From Streptomyces afghaniensis 772 (GTDB taxonomy: Bacteria > Actinomycetota > Actinomycetes > Streptomycetales > Streptomycetaceae): a stretch of 40,888 nucleotides of DNA. A program made the position numbers and the translations under genes. Of the stretch, positions 1 to 8,193 are shown one piece after another (position 1 is the stretch's first letter; each line of letters begins with the position of its first letter). Under the pieces are notes generated by a model. It was given only the letters and a program-made list of their open reading frames with translations. It was not told the origin of the DNA and did not search any database. The DNA lies in contig KE354322.1 in the NCBI GenBank assembly GCA_000415505.1, positions 1 through 40,888 on the forward strand, written 5' to 3'.

Positions 1-457
1 GCCCGGTCGGTGTGCGCCGCCGACCTGCTCCGCGTCGCTGGCCGTGGCCCGCAAGATGGGCGCGGACACGACCGTCGACATCTCCCGGGGCGAGGAACTG
101 CCGCGGGACACCGACGTCGTCTTCGAGGCGTCCGGCGCGCCCGCCGCACTGGGAGCGGTCCTGCGGGCCACGGCCCGCGGCGGCACCCTCGTGCAGGTCG
201 GCAACCTGCCGGGGACGGCCGAGCCCGCCGTCCTGGGCGACCTCGTCACCCGCGAGATCACCTGGATCGGCTCCTACCGCTTCGTCGACGAGATCGACGA
301 CGCCCTGCGCGCCCTGCGCGACGGCCTGGACGTCTCACCGGTCATCAGCCATCGCTTCCCGCTGGACCAGGCCGAGCAGGCCCTCACGGTCGCGGCGGAC
401 CCGGCGAGCGCGAGCAGCAAGGTGATGCTGCGGCTCGGCGGACCGGTCACGGTCTGA
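1..457 (+). CDS. Zinc-type sugar alcohol dehydrogenase (L-idonate 5-dehydrogenase-like), C-terminal part
   Basis: This is the 3' end of a medium-chain alcohol/sorbitol dehydrogenase cut by the left edge of the window. The visible part is the end of the Rossmann domain and the C-terminal segment. Recognisable stretches are VARKMGADTTVDI, the substrate-domain turn VFEASGAPAAL, the sheet GGTLVQVGNLPG, and the family ending SSKVMLRLG. The catalytic zinc ligands lie off the window. The next gene is a PfkB sugar kinase 49 bases downstream, so the pair probably works in aldonate or keto-sugar catabolism; this is inference. Frame 1 (ARSVCAADL) reads well to about base 27, and frame 2 (SASLAVARKMGAD) from base 29, so there is one apparent extra base near 25-31. 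The L-idonate assignment is by overall similarity only; another sugar-alcohol dehydrogenase is possible. Confidence 0.7.
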   Translation, partial: PGRCAPPTCSASLAVARKMGADTTVDISRGEELPRDTDVVFEASGAPAALGAVLRATARGGTLVQVGNLPGTAEPAVLGDLVTREITWIGSYRFVDEIDDALRALRDGLDVSPVISHRFPLDQAEQALTVAADPASASSKVMLRLGGPVTV

Positions 458-506
458 CCCCATACGTACGCCCCCGGGCCACCCGCCAGGAGAACAGGAG
501 AGCACG

Positions 507-1508
507 TTGCCCCACCCGACCGCCGGTTCCCGGGCCGCCGAACCCGCTCGCGAGCACACCGCGGCGGACGTCGTGTGCCTGGGCGAGACCATGGCCGTCC
601 TCAGCCCGCCGGACGACCGGCCGCTCGCCGACCAGTCCGCGCTCCGCCTCTCCGTCGGTGGCGCCGAGTCCAACGTGGCCTGCGGGCTGTCCGCGCTCGG
701 GCACCGCGCGGCCTGGCTGAGCCGGGTGGGCGACGACGCGTTCGGGCGGCGGATCCGCGCGGAACTCGCGGCCCGGGGAGTCGACGTGGGCGCCGTCGGT
801 GTCGATCCGGCGCATCCCACGGGCGTGTACTTCAAGGACCCGGGGCCCGACGCGACCCGGCCCCTGTACTACCGGAGCGGATCGGCCGCGGCCCACATGG
901 GACCGGAACTGGCCCGCGCGCCCGAGCTGCGGGGGCCGCGCATCGTGCACGTGTCGGGCATCACCGCCGCGCTGTCCGGCAGCTGCGCCCGACTGCTGGA
1001 GGAGATCGTCGTACGCCGCACACCCTGGGGCGCGGCAGCGGACCGGCCGGTCGTCTCCTTCGACGTCAACCACCGTCCCGCCCTGTGGAGGGGGCGTGCC
1101 GCCGACGCTGCAGCGGCGTTGCGGGACCTGGCCCGGGCCGCGGACCTGGTGTTCGTGGGACGCGACGAGGCCGAGGCCCTGTGGGGGACGCGCCACCCCG
1201 ACGACATCGCGGGCCTGCTCGACCCGGCTCCGCTCGTCGTCGTCAAGGACGCGGAGCACGGCGCGACCTCGTACGCGGCGGGCGGCGAGGTCACCTTCGC
1301 CCCAGCCCTCGCGGTCGAGGTGGTCGAACCGGTCGGCGCGGGCGACGCCTTCGCCGCCGGGTATCTGTCCGGTGTCCTGGAGGACGCCGACGAGGAGTCC
1401 AGGCTGCGCCGCGCCCATCTGTCGGCGGCGACGGCCCTGCGCAGCCGGGACGACATGCCCGACCTGAGCATCGCGACCTCTTCGGCCCTGACAGGGCAAC
1501 GGCCTTAG
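507..1508 (+). CDS. PfkB-family sugar kinase (2-keto-3-deoxygluconate kinase-like)
   Basis: A 333-residue ribokinase/PfkB-fold kinase that phosphorylates a sugar or keto-acid with ATP. Visible signatures are the N-terminal strand CLGETMAVLSP, the substrate-lid motif GGAESNVACGLSALGHR (first PfkB signature), VGDDAFGRRIRAEL, and the C-terminal catalytic motif VEPVGAGDAFAAGYLSG holding the GAGD anion hole and catalytic Asp. The start is TTG at 507, chosen because AGGAG at 496-500 lies 6 bases upstream. It follows the dehydrogenase in the same direction, which suggests one catabolic unit; a 2-keto-3-deoxygluconate kinase role fits but is not proved. Its stop codon overlaps the stop of the convergent nitrate reductase gene by 3 bases, so no space remains for a conventional terminator. 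Confidence 0.85.
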   Translation: MPHPTAGSRAAEPAREHTAADVVCLGETMAVLSPPDDRPLADQSALRLSVGGAESNVACGLSALGHRAAWLSRVGDDAFGRRIRAELAARGVDVGAVGVDPAHPTGVYFKDPGPDATRPLYYRSGSAAAHMGPELARAPELRGPRIVHVSGITAALSGSCARLLEEIVVRRTPWGAAADRPVVSFDVNHRPALWRGRAADAAAALRDLARAADLVFVGRDEAEALWGTRHPDDIAGLLDPAPLVVVKDAEHGATSYAAGGEVTFAPALAVEVVEPVGAGDAFAAGYLSGVLEDADEESRLRRAHLSAATALRSRDDMPDLSIATSSALTGQRP

Positions 1509-3741
1509 GGCCGCACCGCCTCCAGCCGCACCGCGCACGCCTTGAACTCCGGCATGCGGGAGGTCGGGTCGAGCGCGGGGTTGGTGAGGGAGTTGGCGCG
1601 GCCCTCGCCCGGCCAGTGGAACGGCATGAAGACGGTGTCGGGGCGGATGGCGTTGGTGATCCGGGCGGGCGCCACGGCCCGGCCCCGCCGGGACACGACG
1701 GCCACCGGATCGCCCTCGGCCGCCCCGAGCCGGGCCGCCAGCCGCGGATGCAACTCCACGAACGGCCCGGGCGCGGCGGCGTTCAGTTCCGCCACGCGCC
1801 GGGTCTGCGCCCCGGACTGGTACTGCGCCACGACCCGCCCCGTGGTGAGCAGCACGGGGTACTCGTCATCCGGTTCCTCGGCGATGGCCCGGTGCGAGAC
1901 GGGGACGAAGCGGGCGCGTCCGTCGGGGGTGGCGAAACGGTCGAGGAAGAGGCGCGGGGTGCCGGGGTGGACACGGCCCGCCGTGTCCACCGTCGAGGCC
2001 GTCGGGTCTTCCGCCCTGGCCGCCGACTCTTCCGCTGAGGCCGTCGCGTCCTGTGTGGAGGCCGGGCGGCCCGCCGCGCTCCGTTGCGCGCCTGGGCCAC
2101 CCGCCCCGCCCTCGGCTCCCGTCAGGCCCTCCGGCTCCACCGCCGGACAAGGCCAGAACACCCCGTTCTCCTCCACGATCCTGCGGTACGTGATCCCCGA
2201 GTAGTCCGCGGGGCCGCCCGCGCTCGCTCGGCGGAGTTCCTCGAAGATCTCCTCCGGGTCGGTCGGGAAGCCCTTCTCCACGCCCAGGCGGGCGGCCAGT
2301 TCGTGGAGGACCTCCAGGTCGCTGCGGACGCCGTCGGGCGGGGTGACGGCCTGGCGGCGGAGCAGGACCCTGCCCTCCAGGTTGGTCGTCGTGCCCGTCT
2401 CCTCGGCCCACTGGGTGACCGGCAGGACCACGTCCGCGAGCGCTGCCGTCTCCGACAGGACCACGTCACACACGGCCAGGAAGTCCAGCGCCTTGATGCG
2501 CTCCTCGACGTGCGCGGCACGCGGCGCCGACACCACCGGGTTGGACGCCATCAGCAACAGGGATTTGATGTCCGTGCCCAGCGCGTCCAGCAGCTCGTAC
2601 GCACTGCGCCCCGGGCCGGGAAGGCTGTCCGGGTCCACGCCCCACACCTCGGCGACATGCCGCCGCGCCGCCGGGTCGTCGAGCTTGCGGTAGCCCGGCA
2701 ACTGGTCGGCCTTCTGCCCGTGTTCGCGGCCGCCCTGCCCGTTGCCCTGCCCGGTCAGGCAGCCGTACCCCGACAGCGGGCGGCCCGCCCGGCCGGTCGC
2801 CAGGCACAGGTTGATCCACGCGCCCACCGTGTCGGTGCCCTTGGACTGCTGCTCGGGCCCCCGCGCCGTGAGCACCATCGCCGACTCGGGCTCGCAGAAC
2901 ATCCGTACCGTCTCCCGCAGTTCGGGAACGGACACCCCCGTGATCCGCTCCACGTACTCCGGCCAGTGCGCCATCGCGGCGGCCCGGGCGTCCTCCCAGC
3001 CCACGGTCCGCTCCTGGACGTACTCCTCGTCCACCCGCCCCTCGGCGATCACCAGATGGAGCAGCCCCAGGGCGAGTGCCAGGTCCGTGCCCGGCCGGGG
3101 TGCCAGGTGCAGGTCCGCCTGCTCGGCGGTCTTCGTGCGGCGCGGGTCGATGACGATCAGCGTGCCGCCGTTCTCCTTGAGCTCGTTGAAGAACCGCAGG
3201 GACGGCGGCATGGTCTCCGCGAGGTTCGAGCCGACCAGGATCACGCAGCCGGTCTTCGGGATGTCCTCCAGCGGGAACGGCAGGCCGCGGTCGAGACCGA
3301 ACGCCTTGATGCCGGCCGCCGCGGCCGACGACATGCAGAAACGGCCGTTGTAGTCGATCTGGGACGTGCCCAGCACGACCCGCGCGAACTTGCCGAGCGT
3401 GTACGCCTTCTCGTTCGTCAGACCGCCCCCGCCGAACACCCCGACCCCGTCCGGCCCGTACTCGGCGCGCGTGCGGCGCAGCCCCTCGGCGATCCGGTCC
3501 AGCGCCTCGTCCCAGGAAGCCGGCACCAGCTCGCCCCCTCGCGCACCAACGGCGAGGTCAGGCGCACGTTCGAGGCCAGCACCGCCGGCGCCGTACGGCC
3601 CTTGCCGCACAGCGCACCCCGGTTCACCGGGAAGTCCGTACGCTCGCTCACCTCGACGGTCCCGTCGGGCGCGGGCGTCAGGTTCATCCCGCACTGCAGG
3701 GCGCAGTACGGGCAGTGCGTGGGCGTGGCGGTGGTCTGCAT
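1505..3741 (-). CDS. nasA: Assimilatory nitrate reductase, molybdopterin catalytic subunit (one apparent frameshift)
   Basis: A molybdopterin-guanine-dinucleotide oxidoreductase of about 745 residues that reduces nitrate to nitrite in the cytoplasm. From the N-terminus: a [4Fe-4S] site CPYCALQCGM with its fourth Cys in GALCGKG; the long molybdopterin domain (SASWDEALDRIAEGL-type start, NYNGRFCM-like region, GSNLAETMPP, IDPRRTKTAEQADLHL, GYGCLTGQGNGQGGREHG); and the C-terminal dinucleotide-binding domain ending MPFHWPGEGRANSLTNPALDP and SRMPEFKACAVRLE. That ending is typical of NasA/NarB/NapA-type enzymes. No Tat or Sec signal is visible, which fits an assimilatory enzyme. The first ~70 codons (3741 to about 3540) are in one frame and the rest in another. 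One extra C in the run at 3534-3538 restores a continuous protein. A GlnR-type box lies at 3765-3802. Confidence 0.85.
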
Positions 3742-3764
3742 ACCGTTCAGCCTGCTTCGGCCGT

Positions 3765-3802
3765 GTTACGCGCGGGACGGTTCCCTGTTACGCGGCAGGG
3801 AC
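3765..3802. promoter_or_regulatory. Candidate GlnR operator upstream of nasA
   Basis: Two exact GTTAC pentamers at 3765-3769 and 3787-3791 are spaced 22 bases apart. They are followed after 6 bases each by GACGG (3776-3780) and GGGAC (3798-3802). This matches the GlnR layout known in Streptomyces, gTnAc-n6-GaAAc-n6-GtnaC-n6-GAAAc, with both a-sites perfect and both b-sites degenerate. It lies 24 to 61 bases before the nasA start, where a nitrogen regulator would act. GlnR control of nasA is established in S. coelicolor; binding at this copy is inferred. Confidence 0.7.
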
Positions 3803-3901
3803 GGCAACCTCCCCGTCGCCACCCCGCCCGCGTGAGGCACACGCCTGCCCACCTTCACGTCGCCGCCGACCGGCACGGACGTTGCCCTTGTGACGAAAAA
3901 C

Positions 3902-3913
3902 GCCACATGTGGC
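3902..3913. other. 12-base palindrome in the nasA / adenylation-operon intergenic region
   Basis: GCCACATGTGGC is a perfect 12-base inverted repeat in the 312-base divergent intergenic region 3742-4053, 35 bases upstream of the proposed -35 of the adenylation operon. It could be a dimeric regulator site. Apart from this, the GlnR-type box and the promoter at 3948-3975, I see nothing else in this intergenic region. Confidence 0.35.
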
Positions 3914-3947
3914 TCATTGCTCTCCTTTCTTGGCTGATCCGACCTCG

Positions 3948-3975
3948 TTGAGAGTTGAATCAGCGCCACTACGCT
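3948..3975 (+). promoter_or_regulatory. Putative housekeeping promoter of the adenylation operon
   Basis: TTGAGA at 3948-3953 and TACGCT at 3970-3975 are separated by 16 bases. They agree with the streptomycete housekeeping pattern TTGACn / TAnnnT. The implied transcription start is near 3982, about 70 bases before the ATG at 4054. Confidence 0.45.
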
Positions 3976-4053
3976 CTCGCTACGCGCAGCGCTCGCACGA
4001 CTCCGAACGGCGTTCGACTCCCACACTCGAAACAGCCAGGAGGCCAACCGATC

Positions 4054-5574
4054 ATGCCACTGCGCCATCTGACCCCCCATGACCGGCAGCTGTTCCGGCA
4101 GTACGGCCGTGGCCCCACCGTCCCCGTCCCCGACCCGCTCCTGCACCACGCCGTCGCCCGGCACGCCGCCGCCACCCCGCACGCCGTGGCCGCCGAACAC
4201 CAGGGTGCGCACCTCACCTACGGCGAGCTCGACCGCCACGCCGACGCCCTCGCCGCCCGCCTCGTCCGCGAGGGCGTACGCCCCGGCGACCACGTGGGCC
4301 TGTTCGTCCGCCGCTCGATCCCGATGCTCGTCGGCCTGCTCGGCATCCTGAAGGCCGGCGCCGCCTACGTCCCGCAGGACATCGGCCTCGCGCCCCCGGC
4401 CCAGCTCACCCACGTCATCCGCACCGCCCGGACCCGGGTCGTCCTCACGGTCGCCGAACACGCCCACCGGGTGCCGCTGCCCGACGGCCACCTGCTGCTC
4501 GCGCTCGACGAGCCGCTGCCGTACGCCCCGGCCCCGCGCCCCCGCGTCACCGGCGACGACGGCGCTTACGTCCTGTTCACCTCCGGCACCACCGGCCGAC
4601 CCAACGGCGTGAAGGTCACCCACCGCAACGTCGCCAACATCCTCCTCACCGAGCCGGGCGGCCTCGGCATCCGCCCCGGCGACCGGGTCGCCCAGCTCCT
4701 CAACATCGCCTTCGACATGGCCGCCTGGGAGATCCTCGGCTGCCTCAGCCACGGCGGCACCCTCGTCATCCGCGGCAAGGACATCGCCGCGGCGGCCCGC
4801 ACCGCCGACGTGCTGATCGCCACCCCGACCGTGCTGTCCGGCCTCGACCCTGCCGCCTGCCCGCGCGTGCGCACGGTCGCCGTCGCGGGGGAGCCCTGCC
4901 CGCGCCCGCTGGCCGACCGCTGGGCCCGGCGGGCCGCCTTCCACAACTGCTGCGGCCCGACCGAGACCACGATCGTCAACACGATGAGCCGCCACGACCC
5001 GGCCGCCCCGCTGCTCACCATCGGCCGCCCCACCCCCAACAACACGGTCTACGTCCTCGACGCCGACCGGCGCCCGGTGCCCGTCGGCGAGCCCGGCGAG
5101 ATGTGGGCCGGCGGCGACTGCGTCTCCGCCGGCTACCTCGACAACGACGCCCTCAACGCCGAGCGGTACGCCCCCGACCCCTTCCTCGGCGGCGGCCGGC
5201 GCATGTTCCGTACCCGCGACCTCGGCCGCTGGACCCCCGACGGCGAGCTGGAGCACCTCGGGCGCACCGACGACCAGGTCAAGGTGCGCGGCTTCCGCGT
5301 CGAACTGGACTCCGTCTCCTCCGTCCTGGAGACGGCCGCCGGCTGCACCCGTGCCGTCACCCTGAGGCGCGACGCCCGCACCCTGGTGTCCTTCGTCTGC
5401 CCGGCCGACGTCGACCCCGACACGGCCCGCCGCGCGGTCGCGGACACCCTGCCCTACTACTGCGTCCCCGAGCAGGTCCTGCCCCTGGCGTTCCTCCCCG
5501 AGACCGACCGCGGCAAGGTCGACAAACAGGCCCTGCTGGGCATGCTCGAACAGCGCCTGGCGGTGGCCCGATGA
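4054..5574 (+). CDS. Stand-alone amino-acid-type adenylating enzyme (NRPS A-domain-like)
   Basis: A 506-residue ANL-superfamily enzyme that should activate a carboxylate as its acyl-AMP. It has the NRPS A-domain cores: A3 LFTSGTTGRPNGVKVTHRN, A4 FDMAAWEI, A5 NCCGPTETTIVNT, A7 RTRDLGRW, A8 GRTDDQVKVRGFRVEL, and A10 TDRGKVDKQAL with the catalytic Lys. The FD of core A4 supplies the Asp that binds an alpha-amino group, so an amino acid is the likely substrate. By eye the pocket reads D-M-W-I-A-A-C-I-V, which I cannot match to a known code. The usual Lys of core A3 (PKG) is Asn (PNG). No carrier-protein, condensation or reductase domain follows: the protein ends about 13 residues after A10. Start ATG 4054 has AGGAGG at 4038-4043. 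Its stop overlaps the next ATG (ATGA), so translation is probably coupled. Confidence 0.85.
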   Translation: MPLRHLTPHDRQLFRQYGRGPTVPVPDPLLHHAVARHAAATPHAVAAEHQGAHLTYGELDRHADALAARLVREGVRPGDHVGLFVRRSIPMLVGLLGILKAGAAYVPQDIGLAPPAQLTHVIRTARTRVVLTVAEHAHRVPLPDGHLLLALDEPLPYAPAPRPRVTGDDGAYVLFTSGTTGRPNGVKVTHRNVANILLTEPGGLGIRPGDRVAQLLNIAFDMAAWEILGCLSHGGTLVIRGKDIAAAARTADVLIATPTVLSGLDPAACPRVRTVAVAGEPCPRPLADRWARRAAFHNCCGPTETTIVNTMSRHDPAAPLLTIGRPTPNNTVYVLDADRRPVPVGEPGEMWAGGDCVSAGYLDNDALNAERYAPDPFLGGGRRMFRTRDLGRWTPDGELEHLGRTDDQVKVRGFRVELDSVSSVLETAAGCTRAVTLRRDARTLVSFVCPADVDPDTARRAVADTLPYYCVPEQVLPLAFLPETDRGKVDKQALLGMLEQRLAVAR

Positions 5575-6839
5575 CCACGTCCCCCGCCCGGACCCGCCAG
5601 GACACGGGCGAGCTCCCGCCGCTCCTGTCCGCCCCCCGCCGCCTGCTCAAGCACCCCCGCCTGATGCACTACAACCGCCTCGCGGCCCTGGTCCTCCTGG
5701 CCAACGCGGCGTTCCTGTGGGTCGCCCGGCCCCTGGCCACGCCGACCCTCGGGCACGCCGCCCTCGCCAACCTCGCCCTCGCCGTCCTCGTCCGCCAGCA
5801 GTACGTCATCAACCTCTTGTTCCGGCTGGCGACCTCGGCCCCGGTCAGCTGGCCGCTGAGGGTCCGCTGGACGCTCGGGAAGGTGTACCACTTCGGCGGG
5901 CTGCACGTGGGCGGGGCGCTGGCCGGGGCGGCCTGGTTTCTGGCCCTGACGGTCGCGGTGACCCGCGCCGGAACGGACGTGCCGCTGATCACGGTGAGCT
6001 GGACCCTGGTGGCCCTCCTCGCCCTGATCGTCGCCACCGCGCTGCCGCCCTTCCGCAGTCGCCACCACGACCACTTCGAGAGGATCCACCGCTTCGGCGG
6101 CTGGGGCGCCCTCGCGCTCTTCTGGAGCCACACCCTGCTGTCCGGCCAGGGGCCGGTGCCGCTCGCGGTCCTCGCCGTCGTCACGTTCAGCGTGGCCCTG
6201 CCCTGGCTGCGGCTGCGCAAGGTGGACGTCCGCACCGAACGCCCCTCTCCGCACGTGACGCTGGCTCACTTCGACTACGGCGAGACCCCCTTCGCCGGCT
6301 CCTCGACCGCCATCAGCCGCAGCCCGCTGAAGGAGTGGCACTCCTTCGCCAACGTCCCCGCCCCCGGCCGCTCCGGCTTCCGGCTCACCATCTCCCGCGC
6401 CGGTGACTGGACCGGCTCCTTCATCGACGACCAGCCCTCGCGGGTGTGGGTCAAGGGCATCACCACGGCCGGTGTCGCCAACATCGAGGTCCTGTTCAGA
6501 AAGGTGGTCTACGTCGCGACCGGCAGCGGCATCGGCCCCTGCCTGCCCCACCTGCTCGCCGCCGAGGTCCCCTCGCGCCTGGTCTGGGCGACCCGCGACC
6601 CCCGCGCCACCTACGGCGACGCCCTCGTCGACGAGATCCTCGCCGTCCAGCCGCACGCTCTGGTCTGGGACACCTCCCGGCACGGCAAGCCCGACATGGT
6701 GCGGCTCGCCCACGCCGCGTACCGCGACTTCGGTGCGGAGGCGGTCATCTGCATCTCCAACAAGCGGCTGACCTGGCAGGTGGTGCACGGCCTGGAACGG
6801 CGCGGCGTTCCGGCGTACGGCGCGATCTGGGACTCGTAA
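5571..6839 (+). CDS. Multi-TM NAD(P)-binding oxidoreductase-like membrane protein (TmpA-like)
   Basis: A 422-residue membrane protein. Residues ~30-215 hold about five or six hydrophobic segments, including LAALVLLANAAFLWVARPL, VGGALAGAAWFLALTVAV, LVALLALIVATALPPF and LAVLAVVTFSVALPWL. His residues near the membrane (RSRHHDHFERIHRFGGWG, WSHTLL) recall ferric-reductase-like cores. The C-terminal ~200 residues resemble a ferredoxin-reductase NAD(P) domain, with the nucleotide loop VATGSGIGPCLPHLLA (GxGxGxxP-like) and the ending CISNKRLTWQVVHGLERRGVPAYGAIWDS. The FAD half is poorly conserved, and I see no classical RxY(S/T) FAD motif. The nearest family I recall is the fungal integral membrane protein TmpA. 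It starts inside the stop of the adenylating enzyme gene (ATGA), implying a joint function, perhaps oxidising or reducing the activated amino acid or its product at the membrane. That is inference. Confidence 0.7.
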   Translation: MTTSPARTRQDTGELPPLLSAPRRLLKHPRLMHYNRLAALVLLANAAFLWVARPLATPTLGHAALANLALAVLVRQQYVINLLFRLATSAPVSWPLRVRWTLGKVYHFGGLHVGGALAGAAWFLALTVAVTRAGTDVPLITVSWTLVALLALIVATALPPFRSRHHDHFERIHRFGGWGALALFWSHTLLSGQGPVPLAVLAVVTFSVALPWLRLRKVDVRTERPSPHVTLAHFDYGETPFAGSSTAISRSPLKEWHSFANVPAPGRSGFRLTISRAGDWTGSFIDDQPSRVWVKGITTAGVANIEVLFRKVVYVATGSGIGPCLPHLLAAEVPSRLVWATRDPRATYGDALVDEILAVQPHALVWDTSRHGKPDMVRLAHAAYRDFGAEAVICISNKRLTWQVVHGLERRGVPAYGAIWDS

Positions 6840-6860
6840 CCCACCTTCCAGGGAGTGAAG

Positions 6861-7628
6861 ATGAACCACCTGAAAGCCGAACGGGACGGCCGCGTGGTGA
6901 CCGTCCGCCTGCACCGCCCGCACGCCCTGAACGCGCTCAGCTCCGAGCTGCTCGCCGAACTCCTCGGCGTCCTCGGCCCGCTGGACCAGGACCCGGAGGT
7001 CGGCTGCTTCGTCGTCACCGGCTCGGAGAAGGTCTTCGCGGCCGGCGCGGACATCAGGGAGATGGCGGGCCGGTCGGCCGTCGACATGATGTCCGAGGAC
7101 TACTTCGCGGCCTGGGAGGATTTCGCGGACCTGCGCACCCCGAAGATCGCCGCCGTGTCCGGCTACGCGCTCGGCGGCGGCTGTGAGCTGGCCATGATGT
7201 GCGACCTGGTCGTCGCGGGCGAGTCGGCCCTCTTCGGCCAGCCCGAGATCAAGCTGGGCGTGATACCCGGCATCGGCGGCACCCAGCGGCTGACCCGGCT
7301 GGTGGGCCGGGCCAAGGCCCTGGACCTGGTGCTCACCGGCCGCACGATGGACGCCCGGGAGGCCGAGCGCTGCGGCTTGGTCTCCCGCGTGGTCCCCGAC
7401 GACCGGGTCCTCGCCGAGGCCCTGGAAGCGGCGGCGGCCATCGCCTCGTACGGCCGCACGGCGGTCCGGGCGGCCCGCGAGTGCGTCGACCGGGCCCTGG
7501 AGACGGGCCTGCGGGACGGCCTGCGCTTCGAACGGCGGGTGTTCCACGCGTTGTTCGCGACCGAAGACCAGAAGGAGGGGATGACGGCGTTCCTGGAGAA
7601 GCGCCCCCCGCGCTTCCACGGACGCTGA
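6861..7628 (+). CDS. Enoyl-CoA hydratase/isomerase (crotonase) family protein
   Basis: A 255-residue crotonase-fold protein. Diagnostic features are the N-terminal strand LHRPHALNALSSELLAEL, the oxyanion-hole segment FAAGADIREM, the second oxyanion strand VSGYALGGGCELAMMCDLVVA, and FGQPEIKLGVIPGIGGTQRL. This last carries the two Glu positions of true enoyl-CoA hydratases (GGGCE and GQPE), so hydratase activity is expected. Start ATG 6861 is preferred over GTG 6855 because GGGAG (6851-6855) is then spaced correctly. It lies 21 bases after the TmpA-like gene, so it is the third gene of the operon. A strong hairpin at 7695-7723 ends the unit. A crotonase with a stand-alone amino-acid adenylase is unusual outside secondary metabolism. 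Confidence 0.9.
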   Translation: MNHLKAERDGRVVTVRLHRPHALNALSSELLAELLGVLGPLDQDPEVGCFVVTGSEKVFAAGADIREMAGRSAVDMMSEDYFAAWEDFADLRTPKIAAVSGYALGGGCELAMMCDLVVAGESALFGQPEIKLGVIPGIGGTQRLTRLVGRAKALDLVLTGRTMDAREAERCGLVSRVVPDDRVLAEALEAAAAIASYGRTAVRAARECVDRALETGLRDGLRFERRVFHALFATEDQKEGMTAFLEKRPPRFHGR

Positions 7629-7694
7629 CGGTCACAGGACAGCCGGGGACGGGACGCACGGACCACACCGCGCTCCCGCCCCCGGCCACGTTCA

Positions 7695-7723
7695 GGGGCT
7701 GTGTCTGGTCAGGACACGGCCCC
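7695..7723. terminator. Hairpin between convergent genes
   Basis: An 11-base stem (7695-7705 with 7713-7723, one G-U or mismatch position) closes a 7-base loop. It sits 3 bases before the stop codon of the minus-strand secreted protein and 67 bases after the crotonase stop, so it can serve as a bidirectional terminator. There is no T tract, as is common in actinobacteria. Confidence 0.6.
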
Positions 7724-7725
7724 GG

Positions 7726-8034
7726 TCAGCACTCGTACGCGTAGTACGGGTCGTCGCCCGCATCCAGACCGATCCTGCCGGTCCCGTGAGGGCCGATCTG
7801 GATGCACGACGGGTCCCAGCCGTCGACTTCCACGCTGGCGGAGATGGTGTGCCCGCACACGTTGTGGATGTCCGCCCACCCGGGGCCGTAGGCGCCGAGC
7901 TTGGCGCAGCCCGGCTCCATGGCCCTGACCGGCGCGGCGGCCACGGGTGCCGCCGAGGCGGCCCCCATGGCGGCCGGCCCGGCCAGCAGCGCGACCGCGG
8001 CGGCCGTGACCAGCGCGGAGCGAAGTCGAGTCAT
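7726..8034 (-). CDS. Small secreted four-cysteine protein, possibly alpha-amylase-inhibitor (tendamistat)-like
   Basis: A 102-residue protein with a classical Sec signal: MTRLR, then the hydrophobic stretch SALVTAAAVALLAGPAAMG, and a likely cleavage after AASA/APVA near residue 28. The mature part is about 70 residues with four Cys spaced 17, 17 and 25 apart. That resembles the 16, 18, 28 spacing of the Streptomyces proteinaceous alpha-amylase inhibitors, which use two disulfides. The inhibitors' WRY triplet is not obvious (GPGWAD at the equivalent place), so inhibition is not assured. ATG 8034 is chosen because the signal peptide begins there and AAGGA lies about 6 bases upstream; an in-frame ATG at 8142 would bury the signal peptide. 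No operon partners. Confidence 0.65.
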   Translation of the reverse strand: MTRLRSALVTAAAVALLAGPAAMGAASAAPVAAAPVRAMEPGCAKLGAYGPGWADIHNVCGHTISASVEVDGWDPSCIQIGPHGTGRIGLDAGDDPYYAYEC

Positions 8035-8193
8035 CAGGTGTCCTTTCCCCCAGTTCGCGGCGGTCGGCCCGATCCGCCGCCGCACGGCGAAGACACTAAG
8101 CGTGATCACATAGTCACGTAGAGCATCCATGGTGTTTTTCACGCGCTGGGGTGAAATGTGCGCGTCAAACCCGCCGGAGGAGAAAGTCCGGAA

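Noticed and set aside
447-1538. A 363-codon frame on the minus strand.
   Set aside because: Antisense shadow of the sugar kinase, whose motifs are clear on the plus strand.
5457-7619. A 720-codon open frame on the minus strand.
   Set aside because: Antisense to the TmpA-like and crotonase genes, with a repetitive Gly/Asp/Arg/Val composition.
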